Shown here piece after piece: positions 36,449 to 45,182 of a stretch of 64,000 bases of DNA. The first letter of the stretch is position 1, and each line of letters opens with the position of its first letter. Source of the DNA: Pseudoduganella rivuli (GTDB taxonomy: Bacteria; Pseudomonadota; Gammaproteobacteria; Burkholderiales; Burkholderiaceae_D). A model generated the notes under the pieces. It was not told the origin of the DNA, searched no databases, and was given only the letters and a program-made list of their open reading frames with translations. The translations under genes were made by a program, and so were the position numbers. The stretch lies in assembly GCF_009674485.1 (NCBI RefSeq), contig NZ_WKJJ01000009.1, positions 124,001 through 188,000 on the forward strand. Direction: 5' to 3'.

Positions 36449-38815
36449 TTATTTCGCCGCCGCGCCCATGCGCCATACCTTCAGCGACAGCACACGGTCG
36501 TCGCTTGCCGCCATCAGCGCCAGGCCGGTGGCGTCCGAACGGGTCGGGTAGACGCGGCTGGTGAGGCTCTTGCGTTCGTTGACATACGCTTCCACCATCG
36601 AGCGGTCGAGGAACACCCGCAGCCGCAGCGGTGCGCCGCTCAGATCGAGCGCACCGCCCTGCACGCCGCGCGAGCGCGCCTGCGGATCGAGCGTGGTGCG
36701 CTGGCGGTCGATTTCCACGCGGCGCCGCGCCGGATCGAAGTACAGCCGGGTTTCCTCGGCGCCGTCCGGCGAGCGGCGCAATGCCAGTCCGCGCTGCTCC
36801 GCGCCGCCGCCATAGGCCAGCTCCAGTTCCACTTCCAGGATGTCGCCGCCCACGTTCGCCAGCGCGGCGGCGGCCTGCGCCGGCGTGGCGCCGCGCAAGT
36901 CCACCAGCAACGCCTGGCGCAGGCTGGCGGTTTCAGCGATCGGCGCCAGCCGCACGTCGCCATCGTCGCCCAGCCACATGGACACCGGCAGGCCGGCGTT
37001 GTGGGCCCAGCCGCTGTCCCATTCGGCCTGCGACGTGCGTTCGCCCTGCGCGATGGAAAACACGATGGTGCGCCCGGTCTTCGGGTCGACCATGCCGCTC
37101 GGACCGGAAAAATGGTTTTCGCCCAGGTCGAACACGCGCGGCGCTTCGCTGTCCGGGATAAAGCGCGCTGCAATTGGGTCGAACACGCCGGTCCAGTAAT
37201 ACGCCTGCGCCGCCACGTCCGTCATGAAGATATGGCGCTCGCGGCCATCCTTGCCTTTACCCAGCGGCAGCAGCACGGGCAACTCGAACGTGCGCACGAA
37301 CGCCGGGTATTTGGCGGCGTCGAGGGAAAACAGCGGCCCCCGGTAAGTCCATTGCCGCAAGTCGTGCGATTCGTAGACCAGCGCCGTGCCGGTGCGTCCC
37401 GGCGCGACGGAGCCGACCAGCTGGAACCAGCGGTCGCCGTGGCGGAACACGAACGGGTCGCGGAAATCGCCCTGCTGCCCGGCGTCCGGCGTCTGCACGG
37501 TCACCGGCTGCGGCACCTTGGTCCATTCCAGCAAATCCGGATCGGCGGTGTCTTTCGGGAACGCCAGGCCGGTGCGCTCGCGCAGCTTCAGCGAGTCGTT
37601 ACCGGCCGTGAAGAACAGCGCAGGCGTGCCGTCGGCCGTGTAACTGGCGCTGCCGGACCAGATGCCGTCCGGCGCCAGCGTATCGTCTTCCGGCGCCAGC
37701 GCAATCGCCACTTCACGCCAGTGCACCATGTCCGGGCTGACCCAGTGGCCCCAGTGGATCTGGTGCCAGAACGGGCCGAACGGATTTTTCTGGAAGAACA
37801 AGTGGTACTGGCCCTTGTAGTAAAACGGCGCGTGCGGTTCATTCATCCAGCCGGAATCGGGCAGCGCGTGGAATTGCGGGCGGTGGCGGTCGCCGTCGAA
37901 TACCGACGCGGGCACCGTCATGTCGGCCCGCGCCGGCAGCGGGGCCTTGCCGCCGTGGCCCGCCAGGTCGGCGGCCACCGTGCGCGCAATCTCATCGCCG
38001 CCGACAGCGCCGGTATGGATGCGCACGTCGTCCATCAAGCCAAGGAAGGTATTGAGCTGGAACACGCCGGCCAGCAAGGTCGGCTGCGAATGCCGGCCCA
38101 GCGACAGCGCCGCCGCCGGCAGCACGAACGCGCCGGCCGGCGCGGCGGCATCGGCCGCCAGCTCGCCGTTCAGGTACAGCCGCACGCGGCCCGTCGCCGC
38201 GTCATAGCTGGCCGCCACGTGCGACCACGCATCCTTCGGCAGCTTGCGGTCGCGCACCCGCACGTCCTGCACGGATGTGCCGAAGCCCAGCTTGATGCCC
38301 CACGTGCCGAAGCGGTACACGCCGAACGAAAAGCCCAGTTTGGCCTGCTGGTCGAACTGGCTGGCGAACGCGGAATACTGGTCGCCGTCGCCCCATTCGA
38401 ATGCGTGGGGCGCGACCCAGGCGCTGACCGTGAAGCCATTGCGCAGCGACGCCGATGGCAGGCCGGGCGCCGCCACGTCGGTGGAATAGCCGTCGAACAG
38501 CAGGCAGCCGCCCTTGATGCAGGCGCCGCGCCACAGCGGGTCGGAGGCCGGCTTGTAGCGCGCCTGGTTGAACACGTAATGCACGGGGTCGGCGCGCCCC
38601 GTCACGGTTTCCGTGGCGCTCTTGCCGCGCTGTTCGTCGAAGGCCCAGGCTGCGGCCAGTACGGGCGCCGGGGCTGCCGGCGCCGTCGTGCCGGGTGCGG
38701 ACGGCGCATTCGTGGTGGCGGCGCTGCCGCAACCGGCCAAGCTGGCCATGCCCAGCGCGCCCAGCGCTGACAGCAGTGCCACGGCGCCGTGCCATGGTGT
38801 GGTTGTGTTTTTCAA
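36449..38815 (-). CDS. LamG-GH32 beta-fructosidase lipoprotein with variant active-site motifs
   Basis: A 788-residue lipoprotein (LAGC lipobox, Cys29). A LamG/concanavalin-like domain (about 60-290) precedes a GH32 catalytic domain (about 310-620) and a C-terminal beta-sandwich (about 640-780). The usual nucleophile motif WMNDPNG reads WMNEPHAP (Glu326 instead of Asp), RDP is intact (FRDP, Asp453) and the acid/base motif ECP reads FELP (Glu511). Likely a surface or periplasmic levanase/inulinase/sucrase acting before import. It has its own upstream operator. AGGAGA precedes the start. Activity is inferred; the Asp-to-Glu change needs explaining. Confidence 0.88.
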   Translation of the reverse strand: MKNTTTPWHGAVALLSALGALGMASLAGCGSAATTNAPSAPGTTAPAAPAPVLAAAWAFDEQRGKSATETVTGRADPVHYVFNQARYKPASDPLWRGACIKGGCLLFDGYSTDVAAPGLPSASLRNGFTVSAWVAPHAFEWGDGDQYSAFASQFDQQAKLGFSFGVYRFGTWGIKLGFGTSVQDVRVRDRKLPKDAWSHVAASYDAATGRVRLYLNGELAADAAAPAGAFVLPAAALSLGRHSQPTLLAGVFQLNTFLGLMDDVRIHTGAVGGDEIARTVAADLAGHGGKAPLPARADMTVPASVFDGDRHRPQFHALPDSGWMNEPHAPFYYKGQYHLFFQKNPFGPFWHQIHWGHWVSPDMVHWREVAIALAPEDDTLAPDGIWSGSASYTADGTPALFFTAGNDSLKLRERTGLAFPKDTADPDLLEWTKVPQPVTVQTPDAGQQGDFRDPFVFRHGDRWFQLVGSVAPGRTGTALVYESHDLRQWTYRGPLFSLDAAKYPAFVRTFELPVLLPLGKGKDGRERHIFMTDVAAQAYYWTGVFDPIAARFIPDSEAPRVFDLGENHFSGPSGMVDPKTGRTIVFSIAQGERTSQAEWDSGWAHNAGLPVSMWLGDDGDVRLAPIAETASLRQALLVDLRGATPAQAAAALANVGGDILEVELELAYGGGAEQRGLALRRSPDGAEETRLYFDPARRRVEIDRQRTTLDPQARSRGVQGGALDLSGAPLRLRVFLDRSMVEAYVNERKSLTSRVYPTRSDATGLALMAASDDRVLSLKVWRMGAAAK

Positions 38816-38866
38816 AACGGTCTCCTGTGGTTATCGTACTCCGCCTTTGCCGCTGCGCGACGGCGG

Positions 38867-38883
38867 ATGTCCATCGTTGTCAT
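38867..38883. promoter_or_regulatory. LacI-type operator 4 before the GH32 lipoprotein gene
   Basis: ATGTCCATCGTTGTCAT, the exact consensus. It lies 51 bp upstream of the GH32 start and overlaps the stop codon of the upstream hydrolase gene, suggesting an internal, separately repressed promoter. Confidence 0.8.
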
Positions 38884-39857
38884 TCCAGTGTCAAAAAATC
38901 GGCGAGACGGTAGCGCCCCTGTTCCAGCACCAGCGGAAGCGGATCGCACAGGTAGCCGCCGAAGCCGCCATCGGGCGCCGTGTCGACGAACGCCATCAGG
39001 CAGTCGCCACCGGTGACGGGGTCGTGCAGGATCTTGCCCGCGTAGCGCCGGCACGGCACGTCGCCATCGAGGAATCCTTCGGCCGGCCGCCACGGTCCCA
39101 GTGGATGGTCAGCCACCAGGTAATGGGTGCCGGAGACGCCGCCGCCGTGCGCGTCGCGCATCGCCTGCGTCCAGTGTTCGCGGATATTGCAGAAGGTGCA
39201 GTACCAGCGGCCATCGCGCTCGAACACTTGCGGCACTTCCAATTGGCCATAGTGGCCACCCGCATAGACCGGTTCAGTGGCTTCCCAGTGCACCAGGTCC
39301 GCCGATACCGCGTGGCCGATCACGCCGCGTTCATATTTCGGTCCGTCGTTACGGCGCGCCGTGAAAAACATGTGGTACATGCCGTCGATCCTGTGCGGCA
39401 GCACCCACGGGTCGCGCCAGGCGCGGTCGTGCCAGCGGCCTTCCTCGTGCTCTTCATAAAAGCGCGTGTCGAGGTCCAGCGCCAGGCCGTCGCCGACGCG
39501 GCTCCACGGTCCATCGATGCTGTCGGCCACGGCATGGCCGATACGCTGGCGCACGCCGTTTTCAGCACGGCAGGTGCCAGTGTAAAACAGGTGGTAACGG
39601 CCTTCCGCGTGGATCACTGAACCGGTCCACGTGGTGTAATCGTCCCAGGCCGGGCTGGCCGACGGGCCGAACACCGTGCCCTGGTAGTCCCACTGGCGCA
39701 AGTCATCCGAGACCGCGTGGCCGATGGTGACGTTCCAGTGGCGCAGGTCGGGATTGCCGATGGCGCGGTCGGCCTGCAGGAAGAACAGGTGCTGCCTGCC
39801 GCCTTCGGCGAAATGCCAGAAGTCCCAGATGAATTTATCGTCGCGCTTGAGTGTCAT
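38880..39857 (-). CDS. Cytoplasmic GH32/68-clan (GH-J) beta-fructosidase-like hydrolase
   Basis: A 325-residue five-bladed-propeller enzyme without signal peptide. The clan GH-J triad can be placed at Asp12 (FIWDFWHF), Asp149 (WRDPWV) and Glu207 (GQLEVPQ). Repeated GHAVSDDLRQW and GHAVSADLVHW blade motifs support the fold. It lacks the C-terminal beta-sandwich of ordinary GH32 enzymes. The probable role is cleavage of imported sucrose or fructo-oligosaccharide in the cytoplasm, complementing the exported LamG-GH32 protein. The exact family (GH32, GH68 or an unclassified relative) is uncertain. Confidence 0.82.
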   Translation of the reverse strand: MTLKRDDKFIWDFWHFAEGGRQHLFFLQADRAIGNPDLRHWNVTIGHAVSDDLRQWDYQGTVFGPSASPAWDDYTTWTGSVIHAEGRYHLFYTGTCRAENGVRQRIGHAVADSIDGPWSRVGDGLALDLDTRFYEEHEEGRWHDRAWRDPWVLPHRIDGMYHMFFTARRNDGPKYERGVIGHAVSADLVHWEATEPVYAGGHYGQLEVPQVFERDGRWYCTFCNIREHWTQAMRDAHGGGVSGTHYLVADHPLGPWRPAEGFLDGDVPCRRYAGKILHDPVTGGDCLMAFVDTAPDGGFGGYLCDPLPLVLEQGRYRLADFLTLE

Positions 39858-39882
39858 GGTGTGTCATAAAGTCAGTTGAAGT

Positions 39883-40755
39883 TCAGCCCTTGATGCCAGA
39901 CCCGGCCACCGAGGCGACGAATTGCCGCTGGAATGCCAGGAACACCGCGAGCACGGGAAGGGTGACCACGGTGGCATAGGCCATGATCTGTCCCCACGAT
40001 TCGGAACGTCCGAAAAATTGCTGGATGCCCGGCTGTACCGGCCGCGCCACTTCGCCCTGCACCACCATGATGGGCCACAGGTACTGGTTCCAGGCGGCGA
40101 TGAACAGCACGATGGCGGCGGTGGCGATCACCGGGCCGCTGTTGGGCAGGATGATGCGGAAGAACAGCGTCCACGGACCCGCGCCATCCATCTTGGCCGC
40201 TTCGTCCAGTTCCGGAGGAATATCCTTGAAGAACTGGTAGAACAGGAATACGCAAAACGCATTGGCCAGGAAGGGGATGATTTGCACGTGCAGGCTGTTG
40301 AACCATCCCGTGTGCATCACCAGCGCACCATTCTCGAACCCCGGCCATGGCAGGCGCGCCACCAGCGACAGCAGCGGGATCGCGATCACTTCCAGCGGCA
40401 CGATCATCAATCCCACCACGAAGGCCAGCACGGCCTGGCGGCCGCGCCAGCGCATGCGGCACAGCGCAAACGCCAGCATGCTGTTGAGCAGAATGCCGCC
40501 CGCCACGATGCAGGCCGAAACTATGGTGGAGTTCAGCAGGAAGCCGGGCAAGTCGCTCTTGTCGAAAATCGCGCGGTAATGGTCGAACGACCAGCCGGCG
40601 GACGGCACATACGACGACCAGTGCGCCAGCCCGCTGAAGATCGCCGCTTCCGGCTTGAACGACGACAGCACCATGAACAGCAGCGGCGCCGCGAACAGCA
40701 CGCCGGCCGCCGCCATCGCGGCCAGCAATACGCCCTTGCGCAGGAATTGATTCAT
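39883..40755 (-). CDS. Sugar ABC transporter permease (MalG type)
   Basis: Inner-membrane permease, 290 aa, with about six transmembrane helices. The EAA loop contacting the ATPase is ELDEAAKMDGAGPWTLFFRIILPNSGP near residues 190-215. Start MNQFLRKGVLLAAMAAAGVLF has a good Shine-Dalgarno sequence (GGAG) and overlaps the upstream permease stop by 4 bp. Partner of the MalF-type permease and the solute-binding protein. Confidence 0.94.
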   Translation of the reverse strand: MNQFLRKGVLLAAMAAAGVLFAAPLLFMVLSSFKPEAAIFSGLAHWSSYVPSAGWSFDHYRAIFDKSDLPGFLLNSTIVSACIVAGGILLNSMLAFALCRMRWRGRQAVLAFVVGLMIVPLEVIAIPLLSLVARLPWPGFENGALVMHTGWFNSLHVQIIPFLANAFCVFLFYQFFKDIPPELDEAAKMDGAGPWTLFFRIILPNSGPVIATAAIVLFIAAWNQYLWPIMVVQGEVARPVQPGIQQFFGRSESWGQIMAYATVVTLPVLAVFLAFQRQFVASVAGSGIKG

Positions 40756-41885
40756 TTTGCTCCTCCTTTCGCCGCGACCATGCGCTGCAGCGCGGATAGC
40801 GCCAGCACCAGGCCGAAGAACACCAGCGCGATGGTCGAGCCGTAGCCGATGTCCTGTTCACGGAAGCCGGTGCGCACCGAGTGGTACACCACGGTGGTGG
40901 TGGAATCGAGCGGTCCGCCGCTGGTCATCACGTCGACCTGCGTGAACAGACCGAACGCCAGCAGCGCGGTCGACACCAGCACGAACACGATGGTGTTGCG
41001 CAAGCCAGGCAAGGTCACGTGCACGAAACGCTGCCATGCGTTCGCTCCCATCAGGGTGGCCGCTTCATATTGCTCGTGCGGGATCGATTGCAGGCCCGCC
41101 AGGAACACCAGCATCTGGAAGCCCATGCCCTGCCAAGCCGACATCACCGCAATGGCGGGCAGCGCGAACAGGCTGTCGCCCAGCCAGTCCGGGCCCGTGT
41201 TCGGGTCGCCCGACAGCGCGCGCAGCACTTCGTTGACCAGGCCGCGGTCGGTATTGAGCATGATCGACCAGACGATCGACGCCACCACCATCGACGTCAC
41301 CACCGGCGCGAAATACACGGTGCGGAAAAAGATGCGGCCACGGATCTTCTGGTTCACCAGCAGCGCCATGCCCAGCGCGCTGCCGCACTGCAGCGGCAAC
41401 ACCAGCAGCGCAAACAGGAAGGTATTGATCAGCGAGCGGTAGAACTGCGGGTCGGTGGCCGCCAGCACCAGCCGGCGTTCGCCCAGGCGCAGGTGGAATG
41501 CTTCACGGTAGCCGCCCAGTTCCGGGTGCGCCTGGCGCACCTGGCGCCACGTCGGGAAGCGCAGGCCGTCCTGGTCACGCAGCGCGGCGCCGCCGCTGCC
41601 GCGCAACGCGTCGACCGTCACCACGTCGACCGACAGCAGGCGCCGGTAATTTTCCAGGCCGACGAACTGCGTCGGTTCCGGCGACATCAGCCGGTGGTTG
41701 GTGAAGGTCGCGCACAGCGCCAGCAACAGCGGCAGCACGATGAAGGCGGCAAACAGCAGCAGCGCCGGCCCGGCAAAGGCCGCCACCGCGAACGGGCTGT
41801 CCTGGTCCAGGCCAGCCTTGCGGCCGCGCTGCGGCGGCGGGGCCGGCAAGGCAGCGCCGGCTTCGGTCATGGTCAGTGTGTTCAT
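40752..41885 (-). CDS. Sugar ABC transporter permease (MalF type)
   Basis: Inner-membrane permease, 377 aa. The EAA loop is YEAATLMGANAWQRFVHVTLPGL near residues 275-297. Between the first and second helices is a periplasmic insert of about 80 residues (about 75-155), longer than in most such permeases and recalling the P2 loop of MalF. ATGA-type 4-bp overlaps link it to the binding-protein gene upstream and the second permease downstream. Confidence 0.94.
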   Translation of the reverse strand: MNTLTMTEAGAALPAPPPQRGRKAGLDQDSPFAVAAFAGPALLLFAAFIVLPLLLALCATFTNHRLMSPEPTQFVGLENYRRLLSVDVVTVDALRGSGGAALRDQDGLRFPTWRQVRQAHPELGGYREAFHLRLGERRLVLAATDPQFYRSLINTFLFALLVLPLQCGSALGMALLVNQKIRGRIFFRTVYFAPVVTSMVVASIVWSIMLNTDRGLVNEVLRALSGDPNTGPDWLGDSLFALPAIAVMSAWQGMGFQMLVFLAGLQSIPHEQYEAATLMGANAWQRFVHVTLPGLRNTIVFVLVSTALLAFGLFTQVDVMTSGGPLDSTTTVVYHSVRTGFREQDIGYGSTIALVFFGLVLALSALQRMVAAKGGAK

Positions 41886-43147
41886 TGGCTGGCGACCTCC
41901 TTGCGCGCGCCGAAACCGTATCCATGGTTGCGGGCGATGTTGCGTTCGATGGCTTCCACCGCCTCGTCCAGCGCTTCGGCGGCGTCCTTGCCGCTGCGCA
42001 GGTCCGACATGGTTTTTTCAAAGGCGGCGGAAATGGCCGGGTAGGCCGGCGTGGCGGGACGCGGCGTGGCATAGCGGGCGGCGAAGTCGAAATAAATGCG
42101 CCAGTCGCCGCCGGGGCGGTAATGTTCGGTCAGCGCGGCGGCTTCCTCGCTGACGGGAATCAGGCCGGTGGCGCGCGACATGGCCGCCATTTCCGCCGGC
42201 GAGATCAGGAAGTCGACGAACGCCGCCGCGCCCTGCGGCGCCGGGCAATTGCGCGTGACCGCCCATTGCCACGAAGCGGCGCCCGCCTTGGGCCCTGCGC
42301 CGAAGTCGGGCGGCGGCATCGCGACCAGGTCGTCGCCAAAGCGCGCCGCATATTCGCGCGCCTTCCACGACCCGGTATATTGGAGCAGCGAGCGGCCCTG
42401 TTCGAAACCGCGCTCGTCGGCCGGATTGCGTTCGGCCAGCTTTTCCTTGAACAGGCGGCTGTAATAGCGCGCCACGCCCAGCGCGGCGGGGCTGTTCAAG
42501 ACGCCATCGACGCGCAGGTAACCGGTGCGGTCGATCAGATCGGCGCCCGCGCTTTGCAACCATGGCGAAAAGCCGTAGCTGACCCATTCGCCCTTGGCGC
42601 GGCCATTCAAGTCCAGCGGAAAGCGGAAGCGCTTCGACGCCTTGGCCCGCTGCAGGATGGCGTGCAACTCTTCCGCCGTATAAGGCTGGTCAACCGTGGC
42701 GATGCGCACGCCGAGCGCCTGCAATTGCGAGCGGCGCGCGTACAGCAGCAATACCACGTCGAACTGGCCGACGCTGTACAGTTTCTCTTTATAGGTGCCC
42801 TTCCCGCCCGGCATCAGGCGCGCCACGGAGGCGCGCGGCAACAAGCCGTCGAGCGGCTGCACGTGGCCGGCCCACGCGAAATTCGGCACCGTGGGCTGGT
42901 CGATCGCCACCACGCACGGCAGTTGGCCAACCATGGACGCGGCCGTGATGGCTTCCGTGTACGAGCCTTGCGGGATCGCCTGCACCGTCACTTTCCATTT
43001 GTCCTGCGACCGGTTGAAGCGTTCCACCATGGCTTTGCTGGCGGCCATTTCCGCGTCGCCCGTGTCATGGCGCCACACGGTCACTTCCTGTGGCGCCGCC
43101 ATGGCCTGGGCGGCGGCCAGCGCCAGCAGCGCGGCGGCGGCCTTCAT
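41882..43147 (-). CDS. Sugar ABC transporter solute-binding protein (family 1)
   Basis: A 421-residue periplasmic binding protein with signal peptide MKAAAALLALAAAQAMA cleaved before APQEV. The N-terminal VTVWRHDTGDAEMAASKAMVERFNRSQ pattern and the later WKAREYAARFG and FVDFLISPAEM segments fit family 1 sugar-binding proteins. The ATG at 43147 overlaps the lacI stop by 4 bp; the longer open frame upstream lies inside lacI. The ligand is inferred to be sucrose or a short fructan from the enzymes in the operon. Confidence 0.93.
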   Translation of the reverse strand: MKAAAALLALAAAQAMAAPQEVTVWRHDTGDAEMAASKAMVERFNRSQDKWKVTVQAIPQGSYTEAITAASMVGQLPCVVAIDQPTVPNFAWAGHVQPLDGLLPRASVARLMPGGKGTYKEKLYSVGQFDVVLLLYARRSQLQALGVRIATVDQPYTAEELHAILQRAKASKRFRFPLDLNGRAKGEWVSYGFSPWLQSAGADLIDRTGYLRVDGVLNSPAALGVARYYSRLFKEKLAERNPADERGFEQGRSLLQYTGSWKAREYAARFGDDLVAMPPPDFGAGPKAGAASWQWAVTRNCPAPQGAAAFVDFLISPAEMAAMSRATGLIPVSEEAAALTEHYRPGGDWRIYFDFAARYATPRPATPAYPAISAAFEKTMSDLRSGKDAAEALDEAVEAIERNIARNHGYGFGARKEVASQ

Positions 43148-44178
43148 GGCTTGCGCCGCGTAGCGGCCTTCGGCGGTGCGGCCACGGTGCCGCGCATCAC
43201 CGGCAGGCATGGCACGCGGATGGTGGCGGCCGGCGCCGGCTCGCCGCAAAACGCGTGGCGCGCCGCCAATTCTCCCATTTCGCGGTACGGCAGCGCGACC
43301 GTGGTCAACCCCGGGTCCAGCGCTTCGGAAATCAGGCGGAAATCGTCGAAGCCGACCACGGAAACGTCGTCCGGCACACGCAGGCCGCGCCGCTGCAGGA
43401 TGAAGATCACGCGCATGGCCATCTTGTCGTTACCGCACAGGATGGCGGTGGGCTGCTCCGGCTGCGCGAACAGACGGTCGATGGCGTCGCTCAATTGGGA
43501 AAACTCGCCACCTTCGCCCGGCATGGCGCCGTGCAGCAGCCATTGCCCGTTCGGCGTGACGCCGAACTCCGCCATCGCGCGATGGAAACCTTGCAGGCGC
43601 AACTTGGTCGCCACCATGCCTTCGATCAGTTGCAGGAACGCGATCTTGCGGTGCCCCGCTTCCAGCACGATGCGCGCGGCCGCACGACCGCCCTCCTCGT
43701 CATCCGGCACCAGTTGCGGATAACGCGCCGTGGTTTCAAAGCAGTTGGCCAGCACGGTGGGCGTGCTGCCCAGCATGTGCTCGAGCGTGACGGCGCGGTG
43801 AAACGGCGTGGCGAACATGATGGCTTCCACGCGCCGTTCGCGCATGTCGGCCACCAGCCGGTCCGCCACGCTGGCCAGGCCGCCGGTTTCGCCGATGATC
43901 AGCATCTTGCCGTTCTGTTCGCAGACAGCGTGAATGCCCTTGATGATTTCCGATGAATCCGGGGTGGTGGTCAGGCGTTCGGCAATCACCGCCACCAGTC
44001 CGGTGGGACGGCCGCGCAGCATGCGCGCCGCCGCCGATGGCGCAAAATCCAGCGCCTGCATGGCTTGCTCGATGCGCAGGCGCGTCTTTTCCGACACCGA
44101 GCTGGCGTCGTTCAGTACCCGCGACACGGTTTTAATCGACACGCCGGCTTTTTCAGCCACGTCATGTATGGTCGACAC
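43144..44178 (-). CDS. LacI-family regulator of the sucrose/fructan locus
   Basis: A 344-residue regulator: helix-turn-helix at residues 4-23 (IHDVAEKAGVSIKTVSRVLN), hinge helix near 50-58 (AARMLRG), then a sugar-binding core domain. The start is GTG at 44178 with AAGGAG 6 bases upstream. It is the first gene of its operon and has an operator copy just downstream of its own promoter, so it is probably autorepressed. The inducer is inferred to be sucrose, fructose or a derivative. Confidence 0.95.
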   Translation of the reverse strand: MSTIHDVAEKAGVSIKTVSRVLNDASSVSEKTRLRIEQAMQALDFAPSAAARMLRGRPTGLVAVIAERLTTTPDSSEIIKGIHAVCEQNGKMLIIGETGGLASVADRLVADMRERRVEAIMFATPFHRAVTLEHMLGSTPTVLANCFETTARYPQLVPDDEEGGRAAARIVLEAGHRKIAFLQLIEGMVATKLRLQGFHRAMAEFGVTPNGQWLLHGAMPGEGGEFSQLSDAIDRLFAQPEQPTAILCGNDKMAMRVIFILQRRGLRVPDDVSVVGFDDFRLISEALDPGLTTVALPYREMGELAARHAFCGEPAPAATIRVPCLPVMRGTVAAPPKAATRRKP

Positions 44179-44217
44179 TGCATCTCCTTTGTTGTTGCTG
44201 GCGGAACATTTCTCAAA

Positions 44218-44234
44218 ATGTCCAACGTTGTCAT
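44218..44234. promoter_or_regulatory. LacI-type operator 5 at the lacI promoter
   Basis: ATGTCCAACGTTGTCAT: 16 of 17 positions match the consensus. It lies 13 bp downstream of the -10 box, covering about +6 to +22 of the expected transcript, a position suited to repression. Confidence 0.82.
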
Positions 44235-44246
44235 TATTGTGTGACG

Positions 44247-44275
44247 ATATTAGACACTTCTGATTCCGGGGTCAA
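44247..44275 (-). promoter_or_regulatory. Sigma70 promoter of the lacI-led sugar operon
   Basis: Minus-strand TTGACC (44275-44270), a spacer of exactly 17 bp and TAATAT (44252-44247). The best promoter match in the window, 69 bp before the GTG start of lacI. Confidence 0.78.
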
Positions 44276-44294
44276 CGGGGAAGGTTAAAAATAT

Positions 44295-45071
44295 TTAATG
44301 ACGGTGTGCCGTCAGGAACAGCACGATGCAGACACCCAGCGCAATCAGCAGCACCTGCGGTATGGTTTCCTGCAGCGTCGCGCGCCGCTGCATTTGCGGC
44401 ATCAGGTCGCTGACGGCAATATAAATGAAGCCGGACGATGCGAACACCAGCACGTACGGGATCATGCCGCTGGCCTTGTCCAGCGTGTAGTAACCGAGCA
44501 AGCCGCCCGCCACCGCCAGCAAGCTGCACAGAAGGTTGTAGATATAGGCGCGGGTACGGGAAAAGCCCGCATTCAGCAGCACGATGAAGTCGCCGATTTC
44601 CTGCGGGATTTCATGGGCAATGATGGCCACGCCCGTCACGATGCCCAGGCCCGGATCGGCCAGGAAAGCCGCCGCGATCAGGATGCCGTCCGTGAAGTTG
44701 TGCATGCCGTCGCCGACCAGGATCATCCAGCCCGCCTTGCCCGCTTCGCGCTTGTCGTGGCCATGCGAATGGTGGTGGCCGTCGCCTTCGTGATGGTGCG
44801 AATGGCGCAGGATCGCCAGCTTTTCCAGCATGAAGAACGCCAGCAAGCCGCCCAGCAGCGTTGCAAACAAGGTGCGCGGATCGGCCCCGGATTCAAACGC
44901 TTCCGGCAAGGCGTGCAGCAATGACGTCGACAGCATGATGCCGACTGACAGGCTGACCATGCGTTCCACCACCTTGGCCAGCAAGGTAAAGGAAAACACC
45001 GCCGCCGCCGTCAGGCTGATGACGCCGCCGATCGTGGTAGCCAGCAGGATGGAAATGAGTGTGGAATCGAT
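44295..45071 (-). CDS. ZIP-family metal transporter with probable ATC start codon
   Basis: Inner-membrane divalent metal (zinc) transporter, about eight helices, with a His-rich cytoplasmic loop (HSHHHEGDGHHHSHGHD) and the metal-site motifs HNFTDG and HEIPQE in helices 4 and 5. The first ordinary start codon (GTG at 44999) would cut off most of helix 1. The frame continues 24 codons upstream as IDSTLISILLATTIGG..., a good first helix, to an ATC at 45071 with GAGG 7 bases before it; an in-frame stop lies 12 codons further up. No ATG, GTG or TTG occurs between. So the start is a rare ATC or a mutated ATG. Confidence 0.82.
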   Translation of the reverse strand: MDSTLISILLATTIGGVISLTAAAVFSFTLLAKVVERMVSLSVGIMLSTSLLHALPEAFESGADPRTLFATLLGGLLAFFMLEKLAILRHSHHHEGDGHHHSHGHDKREAGKAGWMILVGDGMHNFTDGILIAAAFLADPGLGIVTGVAIIAHEIPQEIGDFIVLLNAGFSRTRAYIYNLLCSLLAVAGGLLGYYTLDKASGMIPYVLVFASSGFIYIAVSDLMPQMQRRATLQETIPQVLLIALGVCIVLFLTAHRH

Positions 45072-45182
45072 TTTGAAACCTCGTGCGCACGGTGTGCATC
45101 ACATGCAAACCGGACATTGTAACGGTGGCAGCGGATTTTTGCCTGGGCCCGCCGCATGAATCATGGCCAACAGCGCATACTC

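Noticed and set aside
40752..40861. Alternative frame across the two permease genes suggesting a frameshift
   Set aside because: Both permeases are complete in their own frames with an ATGA overlap; the alternative frame gives an Arg/Pro-rich non-membrane protein.
44893..45117. Small ORF of 74 codons upstream of the ZIP gene
   Set aside because: It is in another frame over the ZIP N-terminal helix and encodes a His/Arg/Gly-rich peptide; it is a shadow of the true frame that starts at ATC.
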